NCBI GenBank assembly: GCA_024699575.1
Contig: JAILPF010000007.1
Span: 1 to 7,170 of the forward strand
DNA length: 7,170 bases
Direction: 5' to 3'
Source of the DNA: Acetatifactor sp.
Lineage (GTDB): Bacteria > Bacillota > Clostridia > Lachnospirales > Lachnospiraceae
Shown here: positions 6,458 to 7,170 of the stretch, piece by piece
Layout: each line of letters opens with the position of its first letter
Numbering within the stretch: the first letter of the stretch is position 1
The notes under the pieces: model-generated
The model's input: only the letters and a program-made list of their open reading frames with translations
What the model was told of the DNA's origin: nothing
The model's database searches: none
Translations under genes and position numbers: made by a program

Positions 6458-6853
6458 ATGGCTAAAGCTGAAAAGTATTACGGAACAGGTAGAAGAAAGA
6501 AATCAATCGCCAGAGTATATTTGGTACCCGGTAAGGGCGATGTTATCATCAATAAGAGAAGCATGGATGAGTACTTCGGTCTTGAGACCTTGAAGGTTAT
6601 CGTTCGTCAGCCTCTTGTAGCAACTGAGAACGCTGATAAGTTCGACGTTTTGGTTAACGTACACGGTGGCGGATACACCGGCCAGGCTGGTGCAATCAGA
6701 CACGGTATCGCAAGAGCACTTCTTCAGGTAGACGCAGACTTCAAACCCGTTTTGAAGAAAGCAGGATACCTCACCAGAGACCCTCGTATGAAAGAGAGAA
6801 AGAAATACGGTCTCAAAGCAGCAAGACGTGCACCTCAGTTCTCAAAGAGATAG
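6458..6853 (+). CDS. rpsI: 30S ribosomal protein S9
   Basis: A small-subunit head protein whose C-terminal tail reaches the P-site tRNA anticodon loop. The 131 residues have normal length and order: [21 protein letters not shown], with the G-GRRK-SIARV start motif, [19 protein letters not shown] in the middle, and the basic end [17 protein letters not shown]. That final SKR is the universal S9 C-terminus, so the TAG stop at 6851-6853 is a true stop. AGGAGG (6443-6448) lies nine bases before the ATG. Transcribed with rplM and closed by the terminator at 6890-6929. A mobile element appears to sit directly downstream. The 3' ends of ribosomal protein genes, rpsI among them, are known integration targets of some conjugative elements in Firmicutes. 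Confidence 0.98.
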   Translation: MAKAEKYYGTGRRKKSIARVYLVPGKGDVIINKRSMDEYFGLETLKVIVRQPLVATENADKFDVLVNVHGGGYTGQAGAIRHGIARALLQVDADFKPVLKKAGYLTRDPRMKERKKYGLKAARRAPQFSKR

Positions 6854-6889
6854 AAAATCAAATATTCCCTGGACATCCCAGGACAACCG

Positions 6890-6929
6890 AAAGCCTCCGA
6901 AACCGCTTGTTTCGGGGGTTTTCTTTTTC
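6890..6929 (+). terminator. Intrinsic terminator of the rplM-rpsI operon
   Basis: CCTCCGAAAC (6894-6903) pairs with GTTTCGGGGG (6909-6918), one T-G pair, across a 5-base loop. The stem can be lengthened by AAAG (6890-6893) with TTTT (6919-6922). A T-rich run follows (TTTTCTTTTT, 6919-6928). It begins 36 bases after the rpsI stop. A short stem CCTGG (6868-6872) with CCAGG (6878-6882) precedes it. Confidence 0.92.
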
Positions 6930-6980
6930 TCCAAAACTTGCTGAGTCGGTGTGAAATTTGGTGGGAGTTGGAGAGTATGC

Positions 6981-7001
6981 AGCGTATATGTAGCGTATAT
7001 G
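6981..7001. repeat. 11-base-period direct repeat near the recombinase gene end
   Basis: AGCGTATATG occurs at 6981-6990 and again at 6992-7001. Each is followed by one base (T, then C), giving an 11-base period close to one helical turn. AGCA follows at 7003, beginning a partial third copy. Short direct repeats in phase with the helix near the end of an integrative element can be arm-type binding sites for a tyrosine recombinase. That role is inferred from position only. Confidence 0.55.
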
Positions 7002-7022
7002 CAGCAATAATATCTTTTCGAG

Positions 7023-7060
7023 AAAAAGGAGCGCCCCGGAAGCACAGTTCTCTCCGGGGC
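7023..7060 (-). terminator. Probable terminator of the minus-strand recombinase gene
   Basis: GCCCCGGA (7033-7040) and TCCGGGGC (7053-7060) are perfect 8-base inverted arms with a 12-base loop. Read on the minus strand, the stem follows five bases after the recombinase stop, and CCTTTTTCT comes a few bases past it. This fits an intrinsic terminator. Confidence 0.7.
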
Positions 7061-7065
7061 AGTTT

Positions 7066-7170
7066 TCATATCTTGTTGATGGCATCCACGAGGATCTGAA
7101 TATCGAGATGGGTGTAAACCCTCTCGGTGAGCGTCATCGCTCCGGAGTGGCCGACAATCTTTTTGATAGT
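7066..7170 (-). CDS. Tyrosine recombinase/integrase, C-terminal end only
   Basis: Only the last 34 codons lie in the window; the gene enters from the right edge and runs toward rpsI, ending in TGA. The visible peptide begins TIKKIVGHSGAMTLTERVY and continues THLDIQILVDAINKI. The GHS motif carries the conserved His of the active site, and Tyr19 in RVYTH is the expected nucleophile that links to DNA. The spacing of 11 residues between them is normal for phage and conjugative-element integrases. The N-terminal domains, and so the subfamily, cannot be judged. Its position, pointing toward a ribosomal gene end with short direct repeats between, suggests it is the integrase at the edge of a phage, conjugative or mobilisable element. 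Whether that element is complete is unknown. Confidence 0.88.
   Translation of the reverse strand, partial: TIKKIVGHSGAMTLTERVYTHLDIQILVDAINKI

Noticed and set aside
1062..6853. Genome-wide reassignment of TAG to glutamine
   Set aside because: rpsI ends in TAG right after the universal SKR terminus, and reading on would run through its terminator. The peptidase gene, ecfA1 and ecfA2 also end in TAG at expected lengths.
6978..7008. CRISPR array
   Set aside because: The repeats are 10 bases long with single-base gaps, and there are no spacers or cas genes.
6842..7085. Two overlapping minus-strand open frames between rpsI and the recombinase
   Set aside because: They span both hairpins and the direct repeats, and conflict with the better-supported recombinase frame. 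The gap appears to hold no gene.
1..7170. tRNA or rRNA genes, or a new defence system, in this window
   Set aside because: I saw no cloverleaf-like or rRNA sequence, and apart from the recombinase end all protein genes are recognisable housekeeping, transport or cell-wall genes.

Overview
The window looks like chromosomal DNA from a Gram-positive Clostridia-type bacterium, most likely Lachnospiraceae. This rests on the gene order rpoA-rplQ-ecfA1-ecfA2-ecfT-truA-rplM-rpsI, the strong AGGAGG-type ribosome binding sites, and a long insert inside ribosomal protein L17. The family assignment is inference from remembered protein sequences; no search was run.

Left part (1-1314, + strand): the 3' part of rpoA, a 133-base gap that can fold into RNA stems, then rplQ (L17), closed by a strong terminator. 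rplQ is interrupted by an in-frame TAG at 1062-1064. It falls after the motif LHARR, where related L17 proteins carry glutamine. The frame continues and keeps the conserved L17 C-terminus. Four other genes here appear to end normally in TAG, so a general reassignment of TAG is unlikely.

Middle part (1315-5804): a minus-strand gene for a membrane-anchored M15-type zinc peptidase lies between rplQ and the transporter genes and converges on rplQ. Its promoter is back to back with that of a + strand operon encoding the energy-coupling module of an ECF vitamin transporter (EcfA1, EcfA2, EcfT), followed by the tRNA pseudouridine synthase TruA. These genes are tightly packed.

Right part (5805-7170): a consensus promoter (TTGACA, 17-base spacer, TATAAT) drives a roughly 155-base structured leader, then rplM (L13) and rpsI (S9), and a terminator. 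Beyond it lie an 11-base-period direct repeat, a second hairpin, and the 3' end of a minus-strand tyrosine recombinase whose catalytic His and Tyr are visible. A mobile element probably begins just after rpsI and continues past the window.

Most of the window is ordinary housekeeping DNA. The points worth a second look are the amber codon in rplQ, the two structured untranslated regions, and the element boundary after rpsI.
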